A stretch of DNA of 64,000 nucleotides from Hydractinia symbiolongicarpus (Eukaryota; Cnidaria; Hydrozoa; Anthoathecata; Hydractiniidae). The stretch is taken from positions 22,424,001 to 22,488,000 of the forward strand of contig NC_079888.1 in NCBI RefSeq assembly GCF_029227915.1, in the 5' to 3' direction. A program made the position numbers and the translations under genes. Each line of letters opens with the position of its first letter. Within the stretch, counting starts at the first letter, position 1. Positions 46,481-60,027 of the stretch are shown here, piece after piece. Under the pieces are notes generated by a model that was given only the letters and a program-made list of their open reading frames with translations, ran no database searches and was not told the origin of the DNA.

Positions 46481-49099
46481 TTAAAAAATCGTTCGGGAAA
46501 TGAGTTTACACCCTGGGTACTTTCTTTGTATACTTTTGACTATACGGGCCGACTCGGGATTTACGGGAAATCGCAGGTTTTCGTTTGCCGGCGATTAAAC
46601 TTCTTTTATTCAGCGTCTCATCAAAAATGAAAACATTTTGGAAAACTACAAGTCTCATGCGTTTTAGTGTTGAAAAAATAAATTAAAAAATCGTTCTGGA
46701 AATGAGATTACTCACAGGGTACTCTCTTTGTATACATTCGACTATACGGGCCAAGCCTGGGATTTACGGGAAATCGCGGGTTTTCGTTTGCCGGCGATTA
46801 AACCTCTTTCATTAAGCGTCTCATCAAAAATGAAAACATTTTTGAAAACTACAAGTCTCATGCGTTTTAGTCGTGAAAAAAAAATTTAAAAAATCGTTTT
46901 GGAAATGAGTTTACTCCCTGGGTACTTTCTTTGTATACATTCGAGTATACGGACCAAGACCGGGATTTACGGGAAATCGCGGGTTTTTGTTTGCCGGCGA
47001 TTAAACCACTTTTATTAAGCGTCTCATCAAAAATGAAAGCATTTCTAAAAACTACAAGTCTCATGCGTTTTAGTGGTGAAAAATAAATTTAAAAATTCGT
47101 TCGGGAAATGAGTTTACTCACCGGGTACTTTCTTTGTATACATTCGACTATACGGGCCAAGCCCGGGATTTACGGGAAATCGCGGGTTTTCGTTTGCCGG
47201 CGATTAAGCAACTTTCATTAAGCGTCTCATCAAAAATGAAAACATTTCTAAAAACTACAAGTCTCATGCGTTTTAGTGGTGAAAATTAATTTAAAAAATC
47301 GTTCGGGAAATGAGTTTACTCCCTGGGTACTTTGTTTGTATACTTTTGACTGTACGGGCCGAGTCCGGGATTTACAGGAAGTCGCGGAATTTCGTTTGCC
47401 GGCAATTAAACTTCTTTTATTCAGCGTCTCATCAAAAATGAAATCATTTTTAAAAAAAATAAGTCTCATGGGCTTTAGTGGTGAAATAATAATTTAAAAA
47501 ATCGTTCGGGAAATGAGTTTACTCCCTGGGTACTTTCTTTGTATACTTTTGACTATACGGGCCGAGTCCGGGATTTACGGGAAATCGCAGGTTTTCGTTT
47601 GCCGGCGATTAAACTTCTTTTATTCAGCGTCTCATCAAAAATGAAAACATTTTTGAAAACTACAAGTCTCATGCGTTTTAGTGGTGAAAAAATAATTTAA
47701 AACATCGTTCGGGAAATGAGTTTACTCCCTGGGTACTTTCTTTGTATACTTTTGACTATACGGGCTGAGTCCGGGATTTATGGGAAGTCGCGGGTTTTCG
47801 TTTGCCGGCGATTAAACTTCTTTTATTCAGCGTCTCATCAAAAATGAAAATATCTTTAAATACTACAAGTCTCATGCGTTTTAGTGGTGAAAAAATAATT
47901 TAAAAAATCGTTCGGGAAGTAAGTTTACTCCCTGGGTACTTTCTTTGTATACTTTTGACTATGCGGGCCGATTTCGGGGTTTACGGGAAATGGCGGGTTT
48001 TCGTTTGCCGGCGATTAAACTTCTTTTATTCAGCGTCTCATCAAAAATGAAAACATCTTTGAAAACTACAAGTCTCAAGTGTTTTAGTGGTGAAAAGATA
48101 ATTTAAAAAATCGTTTTGGAAATGAGTTTACTCACAGGGTACTTTCTTTCTATACATTCGACTATACGGGCCAAGCCCGGGATTTACGGGAAATCGCGGG
48201 TTTTCGTTTGCCGGCGATTAAACCACTTTTATTAGGCGTCTCATCAAAAATGAAAACATTTCTGAAAACTACAAGTCTCATGCGTTTTAGTGGTGAAAAT
48301 TAATTTAAAAAATCGTTCGGGAAATGAGTTTACTCCCTGGGTACTTTCTTTGTATACTTTTGACTATACGTGCCAAGCCCGGGATTTACGGGAAATTGCA
48401 GGTTTTCGTTTGCCGGCGATTAAACTTCTTTTATTCAGCGTCTCATCAAAAATGAAAACATTTTTGAAAACTACAAGTCTTATGCGTTTTAGTGTTGAAA
48501 AAATAAATTAAAAAATCGTTCTGGAAATGAGTTTACTCTCAGGGTACTTTCTTTGTATACATTCGACTATACGGGCCAAGCCCGGGATTTACGGGAAATC
48601 GCGGGTTTTCGTTTGCCGGCGATTAAACCTCTTTCATTAAGCGTCTCATCAAAAATGAAAACATTTTTGAAAACTACAAGTCTCATGCGTTTTAGTCGTG
48701 AAAAAAAAATTTAAAAAATCGTTTTGGAAATAAGTTTACTCCCTGGGTACTTTCTTTGTATACATTCGAGTATACGGACCAAGACCGGGATTTACGGAAA
48801 ATCTCGGGTTTTCGTTTGCCGGCGATTAAACCACTTTTATTAAGCGTCTCATCAAAAATGAAAACATTTCTGAAAACTACAAGTCTCATGCGTTTTAGTG
48901 GTGAAAAAATAATTTAAAAATTCGTTCGGGAAATGAGTTTACTCACAGGGTACTTTCTTTGTATACATTTGACTATACGGGCCAAGCCCGGGATTTACGG
49001 GAAATCGCGGGTTTTCGTTTGCCGGCGATTAAGCAACTTTCATTAAGCGTCTCATCAAAAATGAAACATTTCTGAAAACTACAAGTCTCATGCGTTTTA
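46481..49099. repeat. Mixed type A and type B monomers
   Basis: About 13 monomers. 46867-47497 follows the 22345-22975 and 25997-26627 pattern (TTTTAGTCGTGAAAA, GGACCAAGACC, GATTAAGCAAC, then a run of A in CATTTTTAAAAAAAATAAG). 47498-48290 follows the TAAACGGGCTGAG-type order with TATACGGGCTGAG instead. 48692-49099 repeats the D-series lead-in near 27618. Private changes include GGTACTCTCTTTG near 46721 and GACTGTACGGG near 47349. Confidence 0.78.
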
Positions 49100-52000
49100 G
49101 TGGTGAAAATTAATTTAAAAAATCGTTCGGGAAATGAGTTTACTCCCTGGGTACTTTCTTTGTATACTTTTGACTATACGGGCCGAGTCCGGGATTTACA
49201 GGAAGTCGCGGGTTTTCGTTTGCCGGCAATTAAACTTCTTTTATTCAGCGTCTCATCAAAAATGAAAACATTTTTAAAAACAACAAGTCTCATGCGTTTT
49301 AGTGGTGAATAAATAATTTAAAACATCGTTCGGGAAATGAGTTTACTCCCTGGGTACTTTCTTTGTATACTTTTGACTATGCGGGCCGATTTCGGGGTTT
49401 ACGGGAAATGGCGGGTTTTCGTTTGCTGGCGATTAAACTTCTTTTATTCAGCGTCTCATCAAAAATGAAAACATCTTTGAAAACTACAAGTCTCAAGCGT
49501 TTTAGTGGTGAAAAGATAATTTAAAAAATCGTTTTGGAAATGAGTTTACTCACAGGGTACTTTCTTTGTATACATTCGACTATACGGGCCAAACCCGGGA
49601 TTTACGGGAAATCGCGGGTTTTCGTTTGCCGGCGATTAAACCACTTTTATTAGGCGTCTCATCAAAAATGAAAACATTTCTGAAAACTACAAGTCTCATG
49701 CGTTTTAGTGGTGAAAAAATAATTTAAAAATTCGTTCGGGAAATGAGTTTACTCACAGGGTACTTTCTTTGTATACATTCAACTATACGGGCCAAGCCCG
49801 GGATTTACGGGAAATCGCGGGTTTTCGTTTGCCGGCGATTAAACAACTTTCATTAAGCGTCTCATCAAAAATGAAAACATTTCTGAAAACTACAAGTCTC
49901 ATGCGTTTTAGTGGTGAAAATTAATTTAAAAAATCGTTCGGGAAATGAGTTTACACCCTCGGTACTTTCTTTGTATACTTTTGACTATACGGGCCGACTC
50001 GGGATTTACGGGAAATCGCAGGTTTTCGTTTGCCTGCGATTAAACTTCTTTTATTCAGCGTCTCATCAAAAATGAAAACATTTTTGAAAACTACAAGTCT
50101 CGTGCGTTTTAGTCGTGAAAAAAAAATTTAAAAAATCGTTTTGGAAATGAGTTTACTCCCTGGGTACTTTCTTTGTATACTTTTGACTATACGGGCCGAG
50201 TCCGGGATTTACAGGAAGTCGCGGGTTTTCGTTTGCCGGCAATTAAACTTCTTTTATTCAGCGTCTCATCAAAAATGAAAACTTTTTTAAAAACAACAAG
50301 TCTCATGCGTTTTAGTGGTGAAAAAATAATTTAAAACATCGTTCGGGAAATGAGTTTACTCCCTGGGTACTTTCTTTGTATACTTTTGACTATGCGGGCC
50401 GATTTCGGGGTTTACGGGAAATGGCGGGTTTTCGTTTGCCGGCGATTAAACTTCTTTTATTCAGCGTCTCATCAAAATGAAAACATCTTTGAAAACTACA
50501 AGTCTCAAGCGTTTTAGTGGTGAAAAGATAATTTAAAAAATCGTTTTGGAAATGAGTTTACTCACAGGGTACTTTCTTTGTATACATTCGACTATACTGG
50601 CCAAGCCCGGGATTTACGGGAAATCGCGGGTTTTCGTTTGCCGGCGATTAAACCACTTTTATTAGGCGTCTCATCAAAAATGAAAACATTTCTGAAAACT
50701 ACAAGTCTCATGCGTTTTAGTGGTGAAAAAATAATTTAAAAATTCGTTCGGGAAATGAGTTTACTCACAGGGTACTTTCTTTGTATACATTCAACTATAC
50801 GGGCCAAGCCCGGGATTTACGGGAAATCGCGGGTTTTCGTTTGCCGGCGATTAAACAACTTTCATTAAGCGTCTCATCAAAAATGAAAACATTTCTGAAA
50901 ACTACAAGTCTCATGCGTTTTAGTGGTGAAAATTAATTTAAAAAATCGTTCGGGAAATGAGTTTACACCCTCGGTACTTTCTTTGTATACTTTTGACTAT
51001 ACGGGCCGACTCGGGATTTACGGGAAATCGCAGGTTTTCGTTTGCCTGCGATTAAACTTCTTTTATTCAGCGTCTCATCAAAAATGAAAACATTTTTGAA
51101 AACAACAAGTCTCATGCGTTTTAGTGGTGAAAAAATAATTTAAAACATCGTTCGGGAAATGAGTTTACTCCCTGGGTACTTTCTTTGTATACTTTTGACT
51201 ATGCGGGCCGATTTCGGGGTTTACGGGAAATGGCGGGTTTTCGTTTGCCGGCGATTAAACTTCTTTTATTCAGCGTCTCATCAAAAATGAAAACATCTTT
51301 GAAAACTACAAGTCTCAAGCGTTTTAGTGGTGAAAAGATAATTTAAAAAATCGTTTTGGAAATGAGTTTACTCACAGGGTACTTTCTTTGTATACATTCG
51401 ACTATACGGGCCAAGCCCGGGATTTACGAGAAATCGCGGGTTTTCGTTTGCCGGCGATTAAACTTCTTTTATTCAGCGTCTCATCAAAAATGAAAACATT
51501 TTTGAAAACAACAAGTCTCATGCGTTTTAGTGGTGAAAAAATAATTTAAAACATCGTTCGGGAAATGAGTTTACTCCCTGGGTACTTTCTTTGTATACTT
51601 TTGACTATTCGGGCCGATTTCGGGGTTTACGGGAAATGGCGGGTTTTCGTTTGCCTGCGATTAAACTTCTTTTATTCAGCGTCTCATCAAAAATGAAAAC
51701 ATTTTTGAAAACTACAAGTCTCATGCGTTTTAGTCGTGAAAAAAAAATTTAAAAAATCGTTTTGGAAATGAGTTTACTCCCTGGGTACTTTCTTTGTATA
51801 CTTTTGACTATACGGGCCGAGTCCGGGATTTACAGGAAGTCGCGGGTTTTCGTTTGCCGGCAATTAAACTTCTTTTATTCAGCGTCTCATCAAAAATGAA
51901 AACATTTTTAAAAACAACAAGTCTCATGCGTTTTAGTGGTGAAAAAATAATTTAAAACATCGTTCGGGAAATGAGTTTACTCCCTGGGTACTTTCTTTGT

Positions 52001-52341
52001 ATACTTTTGACTATGCGGGCCGATTTCGGGGTTTACGGGAAATGGCGGGTTTTCGTTTGCCGGCGATTAAACCACTTTTATTAAGCGTCTCATCAAAAAT
52101 GAAAACATTTCTGAAAACTACAAGTCTCATGCGTTTTAGTGGTGAAAAAATAATTTAAAAATTCGTTCGGGAAATGAGTTTACTCACAGGGTACTTTCTT
52201 TGTATACATTCGACTATACGGGCCAAGCCCGGGATTTACGGGAAATCGCGGGTTTTCGTTTGCCGGCGATTAAGCAACTTTCATTAAGCGTCTCATCAAA
52301 AATGAAAACATTTCTGAAAACTACAAGTCTCATGCGTTTTA
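49100..52341. repeat. Rearranged short blocks around the CGATTTCGGGG monomer
   Basis: 16 monomers. The monomer reading CTATGCGGGCCGATTTCGG (CTATTCGG in one copy) recurs with ATGCGGG or its variant at 49379, 50392, 51201, 51606 and 52013, spacings of 1013, 809, 405 and 407 bp (5, 4, 2 and 2 monomers). Between copies the same set is reused in shortened order: AAAACATCGTTCGGG, CTCAAGCG with GATAATTT, TTATTAGGC type B, CAACTATACGGG type B, CCCTCGGTAC with GCCTGCG, and TTTACAGGAAGTCG. The shrinking spacing looks like repeated internal deletion or short-range unequal exchange. Confidence 0.8.
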
Positions 52342-55300
52342 GTGGTGAAAATTAATTTAAAAAATCGTTCGGGAAATGAGTTTACTCCCTGGGTACTTTC
52401 TTTGTATACTTTTGACTATACGGGCCGAGTCCGGGATTTACAGGAAGTCGCGGGTTTTCGGTTGCCGGCAATTAAACTTCTTTTATTCAGCGTCTCATCA
52501 AAAATGAAAACATTTTTAAAAACAACAAGTCTCATGGGCTTTAGTGGTGAAATAATAATTTAAAAAATCGTTCGGGAAATGAGTTTACACCCCGGGTACT
52601 TTCTTTGTATACTTTTGACTATACGGGCCGAGTCTGGGATTTACGGGAAATCGCAGGTTTTCGTTTGCCGGCGATTAAACTTCTTTTATTCAGCGTCTCA
52701 TCAAAAATGAAAACATTTTTGAAAACTACAAGTCTCATGCGTTTTAGTGGTGAAAAAATAATTTAAAACATCGTTCGGGAAATGAGTTTACTCCCTGGGT
52801 ACTTTCTTTGTATACTTTTGACTATACGGGCTGAGTCCGGGATTTACGGGAAGACGCGGGTTTTCGTTTGCCGGAAATTAAACTTCTTTTATTCAGCGTC
52901 TCATCAAAAATGAAAACATTTTTAAAAACTACAAGTCTCATGCGTTTTAGTGGTGAAAAAAAATTTAAAAAATCGTTCGGGAAATGAGTTTACTCCCTGG
53001 GTACTTTCTTTGTATACTTCTGACTATACGGGCCGAGTCCGGGATTTACGGGAAGTCGCGGGTTTTCGTTTGCCGGCGATTAAACTTCTTTTATTCAGCG
53101 TCTCATCAAAAATGAAAATATTTTTAAATACTACAAGTCTCATGGGCTTTAGTGGTGAAATAATAATTTAAAAAATCGTTCGGGAAATGAGTTTACACCC
53201 TGGGTACTTTCTTTGTATACTTTTGACTATACGGGGCGAGTCCGGGATTTACGGGAAATCGCAGGTTTTCGTTTGCTGGCGATTAAACTTCTTTCATTAA
53301 GCGTCTCATCAAAAATAAAAAGATTTTTGAAAACTACAAGTCTCATGGTTTTAGTGTTGAAAAACTAAATTAAAAAATCGTTCTGGAAATGAGTTTACTC
53401 ACAGGGTACTTTCTTTGTATACATCCGACTATACGGGCCAAGCCCGGGATTTACGGGAAATTGCGTGTTTTCGTTTGCCGGCGATTAAACAACTTTCATT
53501 AAGCGTCTCATCAAAATGAAAACATTTCTGAAAACTACAAGTCTCATGCGTTTTAGTGGTGAAAATTAATTTAAAATATCGTTTGGGAAATGAGTTTACT
53601 CCCTGAGTACTTTCTTTGTATACTTTTGACTATACGGGCCGAGTCCGGGATTTACGGGAAGACGCGGGTTTTCGTTTGCCGGCGATTAAACAACTTTCAT
53701 TAAGCGTCTCATCAAAAATGAAAACATTTTTAAAAACAACAAGTCTCATGGGCTTTAGTTGTGAAATAATAATTTAAAAAATCGTTCGGGAAATGAGTTT
53801 ACACCCTGGGTACTTTCTTTGTATACTTTTGACTATACGGGGCGAGTCCGGGATTTACGGGAAATCGCAGGTTTTCGTTTGCTGGCGATTAAACTTCTTT
53901 CATTAAGCGTCTCATCAAAAATGAAAAGATTTTTGAAAACTACAAGTCTCATGGTTTTAGTGTTGAAAAACTAAATTAAAAAATCGTTCTGGAAATGAGT
54001 TTACTCACAAGGTACTTTCTTTGTATACATCCGACTATACGGGCCAAGCCCGGGATTTACGGGAAATTGCGTGTTTTCGTTTGCCGGCGATTAAACAACT
54101 TTCATTAAGCGTCTCATCAAAAATGAAAACATTTCTGAAAACTACAAGTCTCATGCGTTTTAGTGGTGAAAATTAATTTAAAATATCGTTTGGGAAATGA
54201 GTTTACTCCCTGAGTACTTTCTTTGTATACTTTTGACTATACGGGCCGAGTCCGGGATTTACGGGAAGTCGCGGGTTTTCGTTTGCCGGCGATTAAACTT
54301 CTTTTATTCAGCGTCTCATCAAAAATGAAAATATTTTTAAATACTACAAGTCTCATGGGCTTTAGTGGTGAAATAATAATTTAAAAAATCGTTCGGGAAA
54401 TGAGTTTACACCCTGGGTACTTTCTTTGTATACTTTTGACTATACGGGGCGAGTCCGGGATTTACGGGAAATCGCAGGTTTTCGTTTGCTGGCGATTAAA
54501 CTTCTTTCATTAGGCGTCTCATCAAAAATGAAAAGATTTTTGAAAACTACAAGTCTCATGGTTTTAGTGTTGAAAAACTAAATTAAAAAATCGTTCTGGA
54601 AATGAGTTTACTCACAGGGTACTTTCTTTGTATACATCCGACTATACGGGCCAAGCCCGGGATTTACGGGAAATTGCGTGTTTTCGTTTGCCGGCGATTA
54701 AACAACTTTCATTAAGCGTCTCATCAAAAATGAAAACATTTCTGAAAACTACAAGTCTCATGCGTTTTAGTGGTGAAAATTAATTTAAAATATCGTTTGG
54801 GAAATGAGTTTACTCCCTGAGTACTTTCTTTGTATACTTTTGACTATACGGGCCGAGTCCGGGATTTATGGGAAGACGCGGGTTTTCGTTTGCCGGCGAT
54901 TAAACAACTTTCATTAAGCGTCTCATCAAAAATGAAAACATTTTTAAAAACAACAAGTCTCATGGGCTTTAGTGGTGAAATAATAATTTAAAAAATCGTT
55001 CGGGAAATGAGTTTACACCCCGGGTACTTTCTTTGTATACTTTTGACTATACGGGCTGAGTCTGGGATTTACGGGAAATCGCAGTTTTTCGTTTGCCGGC
55101 GATTAAACTTCTTTTATTCAGCGTCTCATCAAAAATGAAAACATTTTTGAAAACTACAAGTCTCATGCGTTTTAGTGGTGAAAAAATAATTTAAAACATC
55201 GTTCGGGAAATGAGTTTACTCCCTGGTTACTTTCTTTGTATACTTTTGACTATACGGGCTGAGTCCGGGATTTATGGGAAGTCGCGTGTTTTCGTTTGCC

Positions 55301-56381
55301 GGCGATTAAACTTCTTTTATTCAGCGTCTCATCAAAAATGAAAATATCTTTAAATACTACAAGTCTCATGGGCTTTAGTGGTGAAATAATAATTTAAAAA
55401 ATCGTTCGGGAGATGAGTTTACACCCTGGGTACTTTCTTTGTATACTTTTGACTATACGGGCCAAGCCCGGGATTTACGGGAAATCTCGGGTTTTCGTTT
55501 GCCGGCGATTAAACCTCTTTCATTAAGCGTCTCATCAAAAATGAAAAGATTTTTGAAAACTACAAGTCTCATGGTTTTAGTGTTGAAAAACTAAATTAAA
55601 AAATCGTTCTGGAAATGAGTTTACTCACAGGGTACTTTCTTTGTATACATCCGACTATACGGGCCAAGCCCGGGATTTACGGGAAATTGCGTGTTTTCGT
55701 TTGCCGGCGATTAAACAACTTTCATTAAGCGTCTCATCAAAAATGAAAACATTTCTGAAAACTACAAGTCTCATGCGTTTTAGTGGTGAAAATTAATTTA
55801 AAATATCGTTTGGGAAATGAGTTTACTCCCTGAGTACTTTCTTTGTATACTTTTGACTATACGGGCCGAGTCCGGGGTTTACGGGAAGACGCGGGTTTTC
55901 GTTTGCCGGCAATTAAACTTCTTTTATTCAGCGTCTCATCAAAAATGAAAACATTTCTGAAAACTACAAGTCTCATGCGTTTTAGTGGTGAAAAAAAATT
56001 TAAAAAATCGTTCGGGAAATGAGTTTACTCCCTGGGTACTTTCTTTGTATACTTTTGACTATACGGGCCGAGTCCGGGATTTACGGGAAATCGCAGGTTT
56101 TCGTTTGCCGGCGATTAAACTTCTTTTATTCAGCGTCTCATCAAAAATGAAAAAAATTTTAAATACTACAAGTCTCATGGCCTTTAGTGGTGAAATAATA
56201 ATTTAAAAAATCGTTCGGGAAATAAGTTTACACCCTGGGTACTTTTTTTGTATACTTTTGACTATACGGGCCGAGTCCGGGATTTACGGGAAATCGCAGG
56301 TTTTCGTTTGCCGGCGATTAAACTTCTTTTATTCAGCGTCTCATCAAAAATGAAAACATTTTGTGAAAACTACAAGTCTCA
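52342..56381. repeat. 3-monomer higher-order repeat region
   Basis: A distinctive short monomer with CATGGTTTTAGTGTTG and AACTAAATTAAAA occurs with CATGG at 53344, 53950, 54557 and 55570, spacings of 606, 607 and 1013 bp. It alternates with a TATACATCCGAC / AAATTGCGTGTTTTCG monomer and a CCCTGAGTACTTTC / AAATATCGTTTGGG monomer. The preceding monomer carries TACGGGGCGAGTCC and TTTGCTGGCG. The first 600 bp (52342-52950) still follow the D-series marked monomer. Some units have GAAGACGCGGG and others GAAGTCGCGGG, showing mixing of two related orders. Confidence 0.83.
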
Positions 56382-58204
56382 TGCGTTTTAGTGGTGAAAA
56401 AATAATTTAAAAAATCGTTCGGGAAGTGAGTTTACTCCCTGGGTACTTTCTTTGTATACTTTTGACTATGCGGGCCGAGTCCAGCGTTTACGGGAAATGG
56501 CGGTTTTTCGTTTGCCGGCGATTAAACTTCTTTTATTCAGCGTCTCATCAAGAATGAAAACATTTTTGAAAACTACAAGTCTCAAGCGTTTTAGTGGTGA
56601 AAAGATAATTTAAAAAATCGTTTTGGAAATGAGTTTACTCCCTGGGTACTTTCTCTGTATACTTTTGGCTATACGGGCCAAGCCCGGGATTTACGGGAAG
56701 ACGCGGGTTTTCGTTTGCCGGAAATTAAACTTCTTTTATTCAGCGTCTCATCAAAAATGAAAACATTTTTAAAAACTACAAGTCTCATGCGTTTTAGTGG
56801 TGAAAAAAAATTTAAAAAATCGTTCGGTAAATGAGTTTACTCCCTGGGTACTTTCTTTGTATACTTCTGACTATACGGGCCGAGTCCGGGATTTACGGGA
56901 AGTCGCGGGTTTTCGTTTGCCGGCGATTAAACTTCTTTTATTCAGCGTCTCATCAAAAATGAAAATATTTTTAAATACTACAAGTCTCATGGGCTTTAGT
57001 GGTGAAATAATAATTTAAAAAATCGTTCGGGAAATGAGTTTACACCCTGGGTACTTTCTTTGTATACCTTTGACTATACGGGGCGAGTCCGCGATTTACA
57101 GGAAATCGCAGGTTTTTGTTTGCTGGCGATTAAACTTCTTTCATTAAGCGTCTCATCAAAAATGAAAAGATTTTTGAAAACTACAAGTCTCATGGTTTTA
57201 GTGTTGAAAAACTAAATTAAAAAATCGTTCTGGAAATGAGTTTACTCACAGGGTACTTTCTTTGTATACATCCGACTATACGGGCCAAGCCCGGGATTTA
57301 CGGGAAATTGCGTGTTTTCGTTTGCCGGCGATTAAACAACTTTCATTAAGCGTCTCATCAAAAATGAAAACATTTCTGAAAACTACAAGTCTCATGCGTT
57401 TTAGTGGTGAAAATTAATTTAAAATATCGTTTGGGAAATGAGTTTACTCCCTGAGTACTTTCTTTGTATACTTTTGATTATACGGGCCGAGTCCGGGATT
57501 TACGGGAAGACGCGGGTTTTCGTTTGCCGGCAATTAAACTTCTTTTATTCAGCGTCTCATCAAAAATGAAAACATTTTTAAAAACTACAAGTCTCATGCG
57601 TTTTAGTGGTGAAAAAAATTTAAAAAATCGTTCGGGAAATGAATTTACTCCCTGGGTACTTTCTTTGTATACTTTTGACTATACGGGCCGAGTCCGAGAT
57701 TTACGGGAAATCGCAGGTTTTCGTTTGCCGGCGATTAAACTTCTTTTATTCAGCGTCTCATCAAAAATGAAAAAAATTTTAAATACTACAAGTCTCATGG
57801 GCTTTAGTGGTGAAATAATAATTTAAAAAATCGTTCGGGAAATAAGTTTACACCCTGGGTACTTTTTTTGTATACTTTTGACTATACGGGCCGAGTCCGG
57901 GATTTACGGGAAATCGCAGGTTTTCGTTTGCCGGCGATTAAACTTCTTTTATTCAGAGTCTCATCAAAAATGAAAACATTTTGTGAAAACTACAAGTCTC
58001 ATGCGTTTTAGTGGTGAAAAAATAATTTAAAAAATCGTTCGGGAAGTGAGTTTACTCCCTGGGTACTTTCTTTGTATACTTTTGACTATGCGGGCCGAGT
58101 CCAGGGTTTACGGGAAATGGCGGTTTTTCGTTTGCCGGCGATTAAACTTCTTTTATTCAGCGTCTCATCAAAAATGAAAACATTTTTGAAAACTACAAGT
58201 CTCA
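56382..58204. repeat. 9-monomer unit, copy 1 (1823 bp)
   Basis: Followed immediately by a matching 1823-bp copy at 58205-60027. Shared private variants include TATACCTTTGAC (near 57063 and 58888), TCCGCGATTTACAGG, GATTATACGGG, and the 201-bp monomer at 57562-57762 with GAAAAAAATTTAAAA. Because 201 is a multiple of three and the TAA is missing, an open frame runs through two monomers (57464-57826, 120 codons); it is a by-product of the deletion. A CGAGATTTACGG variant near 57694 is CGGGATTTACGG in copy 2. Confidence 0.87.
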
Positions 58205-60027
58205 TGCGTTTTAGTGGTGAAAAAATAATTTAAAAAATCGTTCGGGAAGTGAGTTTACTCCCTGGGTACTTTCTTTGTATACTTTTGACTATGCGGGCCG
58301 AGTCCAGCGTTTACGGGAAATGGCGGTTTTTCGTTTGCCGGCGATTAAACTTCTTTTATTCAGCGTCTCATCAAAAATGAAAACATTTTTGAAAACTACA
58401 AGTCTCAAGCGTTTTAGTGGTGAAAAGATAATTTAAAAAATCGTTTTGGAAATGAGTTTACTCCCTGGGTACTTTCTCTGTATACTTTTGGCTATACGGG
58501 CCAAGCCCGGGATTTACGGGAAGACGCGGGTTTTCGTTTGCCGGAAATTAAACTTCTTTTATTCAGCGTCTCATCAAAAATGAAAACATTTTTAAAAACT
58601 ACAAGTCTCATGCGTTTTAGTGGTGAAAAAAAATTTAAAAAATCGTTCGGTAAATGAGTTTACTCCCTGGGTACTTTCTTTGTATACTTCTGACTATACG
58701 GGCCGAGTCCGGGATTTACGGGAAGTCGCGGGTTTTCGTTTGCCGGCGATTAAACTTCTTTTATTCAGCGTCTCATCAAAAATGAAAATATTTTTAAATA
58801 CTACAAGTCTCATGGGCTTTAGTGGTGAAATAATAATTTAAAAAATCGTTCGGGAAATGAGTTTACACCCTGGGTACTTTCTTTGTATACCTTTGACTAT
58901 ACGGGGCGAGTCCGCGATTTACAGGAAATCGCAGGTTTTCGTTTGCTGGCGATTAAACTTCTTTCATTAAGCGTCTCATCAAAAATGAAAAGATTTTTGA
59001 AAACTACAAGTCTCATGGTTTTAGTGTTGAAAAACTAAATTAAAAAATCGTTCTGGAAATGAGTTTACTCACAGGGTACTTTCTTTGTATACATCCGACT
59101 ATACGGGCCAAGCCCGGGATTTACGGGAAATTGCGTGTTTTCGTTTGCCGGCGATTAAACAACTTTCATTAAGCGTCTCATCAAAAATGAAAACATTTCT
59201 GAAAACTACAAGTCTCATGCGTTTTAGTGGTGAAAATTAATTTAAAATATCGTTTGGGAAATGAGTTTACTCCCTGAGTACTTTCTTTGTATACTTTTGA
59301 TTATACGGGCCGAGTCCGGGATTTACGGGAAGACGCGGGTTTTCGTTTGCCGGCAATTAAACTTCTTTTATTCAGCGTCTCATCAAAAATGAAAACATTT
59401 TTAAAAACTACAAGTCTCATGCGTTTTAGTGGTGAAAAAAATTTAAAAAATCGTTCGGGAAATGAATTTACTCCCTGGGTACTTTCTTTGTATACTTTTG
59501 ACTATACGGGCCGAGTCCGGGATTTACGGGAAATCGCAGGTTTTCGTTTGCCGGCGATTAAACTTCTTTTATTCAGCGTCTCATCAAAAATGAAAAAAAT
59601 TTTAAATACTACAAGTCTCATGGGCTTTAGTGGTGAAATAATAATTTAAAAAATCGTTCGGGAAATAAGTTTACACCCTGGGTACTTTTTTTGTATACTT
59701 TTGACTATACGGGCCGAGTCCGGGATTTACGGGAAATCGCAGGTTCTCGTTTGCCGGCGATTAAACTTCTTTTATTCAGAGTCTCATCAAAAATGAAAAC
59801 ATTTTGTGAAAACTACAAGTCTCATGCGTTTTAGTGGTGAAAAAATAATTTAAAAAATCGTTCGGGAAGTGAGTTTACTCCCTGGGTACTTTCTTTGTAT
59901 ACTTTTGACTATGCGGGCCGAGTCCAGGGTTTACGGGAAATGGCGGTTTTTCGTTTGCCGGCGATTAAACTTCTTTTATTCAGCGTCTCATCAAAAATGA
60001 AAACATTTTTGAAAACTACAAGTCTCA
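58205..60027. repeat. 9-monomer unit, copy 2 (1823 bp)
   Basis: Tandem copy of 56382-58204, with visible differences such as AGGTTCTCG near 59752 for AGGTTTTCG. The join is set by CTCATGCG at 58201-58208 versus CTCAAGCG at 60024-60031. The sequence then continues as the part from about 58408 on, offset 1620 bp, so an additional partial copy begins at 60028. Confidence 0.87.
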
